7,200 nt of DNA, from the NCBI GenBank assembly GCA_019421105.1, contig JAHZFY010000058.1:1-7200 (forward strand). Reading direction: 5' to 3'. The notes beneath the pieces were generated by a model that was given only the letters and a program-made list of their open reading frames with translations, was not told where the DNA came from and made no database searches. The position numbers and the translations under genes are program-made. Below are positions 6,217 through 7,200 of this stretch, piece after piece; position 1 is the stretch's first letter, and each line of letters begins with the position of its first letter. This stretch comes from a bacterium (GTDB lineage Bacteria > Bacillota_I > Bacilli_A > RFN20 > CAG-826).

Positions 6217-7200
6217 TGATTATGAAAAAACAAATATTTATTATTCCTTTAATTATGCTTTCATTGACTAGTTGTGGTAATTCCACAACTAGCAGTGAAG
6301 TAGCAGTGGAAATCAAAGATTTAAAAACATGTATCCAACATCTTGGAACCACTAATACATTTAATTTAAAACTTTATTCAAATGATGTATTGCTCAATGA
6401 TTATACATACAATAAATTTTATTTTTGCGATAATATTCAATCATCTGGGTATTTGTTAAAAAATAATAAAGTGTATCCATATTCTATTAAAGATGGAAAA
6501 GTCACAAATGGATATGCTGAAAATGATAAAACATTATATGATAACAATGCTATTTTGCCTTCTTTTAACAATGTACAAGTCGATTTAATAGAAAGTAATA
6601 TAAATTCTTTGAAAACTTTAAAACGTGGTATAGCGGAGCCTTTATTGCTCATAGCAGGATTTAACGATGCGGATTATTTATCTTTAAATCATGTTGATAT
6701 TTCTTTAAGCGAACAATTGGATAAATTATCTATTGATTATTCCCTTCAAGGAAGCGACACGGATGAAATTATTTATAAAGCAGAAATAAGCAATTTTGAT
6801 ACTGCTAAGATAGATGTTATTGATGATTTTATTAAAAATGGTGAAATTATTGGTGAAAATGAAGATTTGCTTAGAATTAAATCCTTATTTGAATTAGATA
6901 ATTACACTCAATATCAAAGTGATGCTAATAACATTCCTTTCCAATATGATATTTTTACTAAGGAATATTATGCAGTCTTGTTTACCGATGCATTTATTTC
7001 CGCTAATCCATTAGCAAAAGCTCAACAAGTTGGTTATTTAACAATCAATGAACCAGATAGAACTTTGGATATTTTAAAATCCGAAGATGGAACACCAATC
7101 CCTTTGATTTATGACGATACATATTATTTCCAATACTATGGTAGTTATGAAACTCAAGGGTTGTTAAATATGATTACAAGAGAAAATCCAAAAAGACCTG
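6216..7200 (+). CDS. Lipoprotein of unknown function, C-terminus beyond the window
   Basis: The frame is open to the right edge, so the gene is truncated there; 328 residues are visible from ATG 6216. An ATG at 6222 is the alternative start, two codons later, and gives MKKQIFIIPLIMLSLTSCG. The lipobox L-T-S-C is good, so the protein should be lipid-anchored. Unlike genes 2 and 3, its linker is very short (about GNSTTSSE). The mature protein has a pattern of strands with aromatic and glycine positions (SSGYLLKNNKVYPYSIKDGK, then a helix near IESNINSLKTLKRGIAEPLL, then strands YKAEISNF, DVIDDFIKNGEIIGE). This resembles LolA/LppX-like folds of Gram-positive lipoproteins, by general shape only. 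I do not recognise a specific family. A perfect 10-bp inverted repeat spans its lipobox codons (6268-6292). It is likely translated by coupling with gene 3, and the operon may continue past the window. Confidence 0.85.
   Translation, partial: MIMKKQIFIIPLIMLSLTSCGNSTTSSEVAVEIKDLKTCIQHLGTTNTFNLKLYSNDVLLNDYTYNKFYFCDNIQSSGYLLKNNKVYPYSIKDGKVTNGYAENDKTLYDNNAILPSFNNVQVDLIESNINSLKTLKRGIAEPLLLIAGFNDADYLSLNHVDISLSEQLDKLSIDYSLQGSDTDEIIYKAEISNFDTAKIDVIDDFIKNGEIIGENEDLLRIKSLFELDNYTQYQSDANNIPFQYDIFTKEYYAVLFTDAFISANPLAKAQQVGYLTINEPDRTLDILKSEDGTPIPLIYDDTYYFQYYGSYETQGLLNMITRENPKRP
6268..6292 (+). repeat. Perfect 10-bp inverted repeat inside the lipobox region of gene 4
   Basis: CTAGTTGTGG (6268-6277) and CCACAACTAG (6283-6292) are exact reverse complements around the five-base loop TAATT. 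They cover the codons for T-S-C-G-N-S-T-T-S at the lipidation site. No T tract follows, so this is not a standard terminator. In mRNA it would be a stable hairpin about 50 bases after the start codon. Confidence 0.9.

Noticed and set aside
6268..6292. Interpretation of the gene 4 inverted repeat as an intrinsic terminator
   Set aside because: No T tract follows the stem, and the reading frame continues uninterrupted for about 300 more codons.
6437..6652. Reverse-strand open frame of 71 codons
   Set aside because: It is antisense within gene 4, whose frame continues unbroken with a lipoprotein signal. There is no sign of independent coding.

Overview
The window comes from a low-G+C bacterium, most likely a member of the Bacillota/Mollicutes-related Bacilli (an RF39-, Acholeplasma- or Erysipelotrichia-like organism). 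The reasons are the strongly A/T-biased codon use, consensus AGGAGG-type ribosome sites, classical Gram-positive lipoprotein signals with Ser/Thr/Asn-rich linkers, and the lack of any outer-membrane genes. Tryptophan is encoded by TGG and genes end in TAA or TAG. There is no sign of the Mycoplasma UGA=Trp code. The exact taxon cannot be fixed from these genes.

Layout, all on the + strand. (1) Positions 1-234 hold the 3' end of an unrecognised cytoplasmic-type gene, followed by a strong intrinsic terminator. (2) Positions 312-686 hold a complete methylglyoxal synthase gene (mgsA) with its own ribosome site and a clear terminator. (3) Positions 745-868 are a short A/T-rich promoter region with two small inverted repeats. 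(4) From 869 to the right edge lies a tightly packed run of four exported-protein genes: a Sec-secreted beta-rich protein (869-2830), a small lipoprotein (2848-3645), a large multidomain lipoprotein (3658-6216) and a further lipoprotein that runs off the window (6216-7200). The spacings of 17, 12 and -1 bases, with no terminator between them, argue for one transcript.

The metabolic part (mgsA) and the surface part are separated by a terminator and a new promoter, so they are probably independent units. The four exported proteins share a style: signal sequence, low-complexity linker in two of them, then beta-rich modules (Ig-like/Big, InlB B-repeat-like and lipocalin-like 'GTY/GTW' modules). 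I see no enzyme, transporter or nucleic-acid-processing motif in them. The best-supported reading is a co-expressed cell-surface protein cluster of unknown role (adhesion, ligand binding or envelope maintenance). The most unusual nucleotide-level signal is a perfect 10-bp inverted repeat inside the lipobox region of the fourth gene. No gene-free stretch longer than 300 bases, RNA gene, CRISPR array or mobile element was found.
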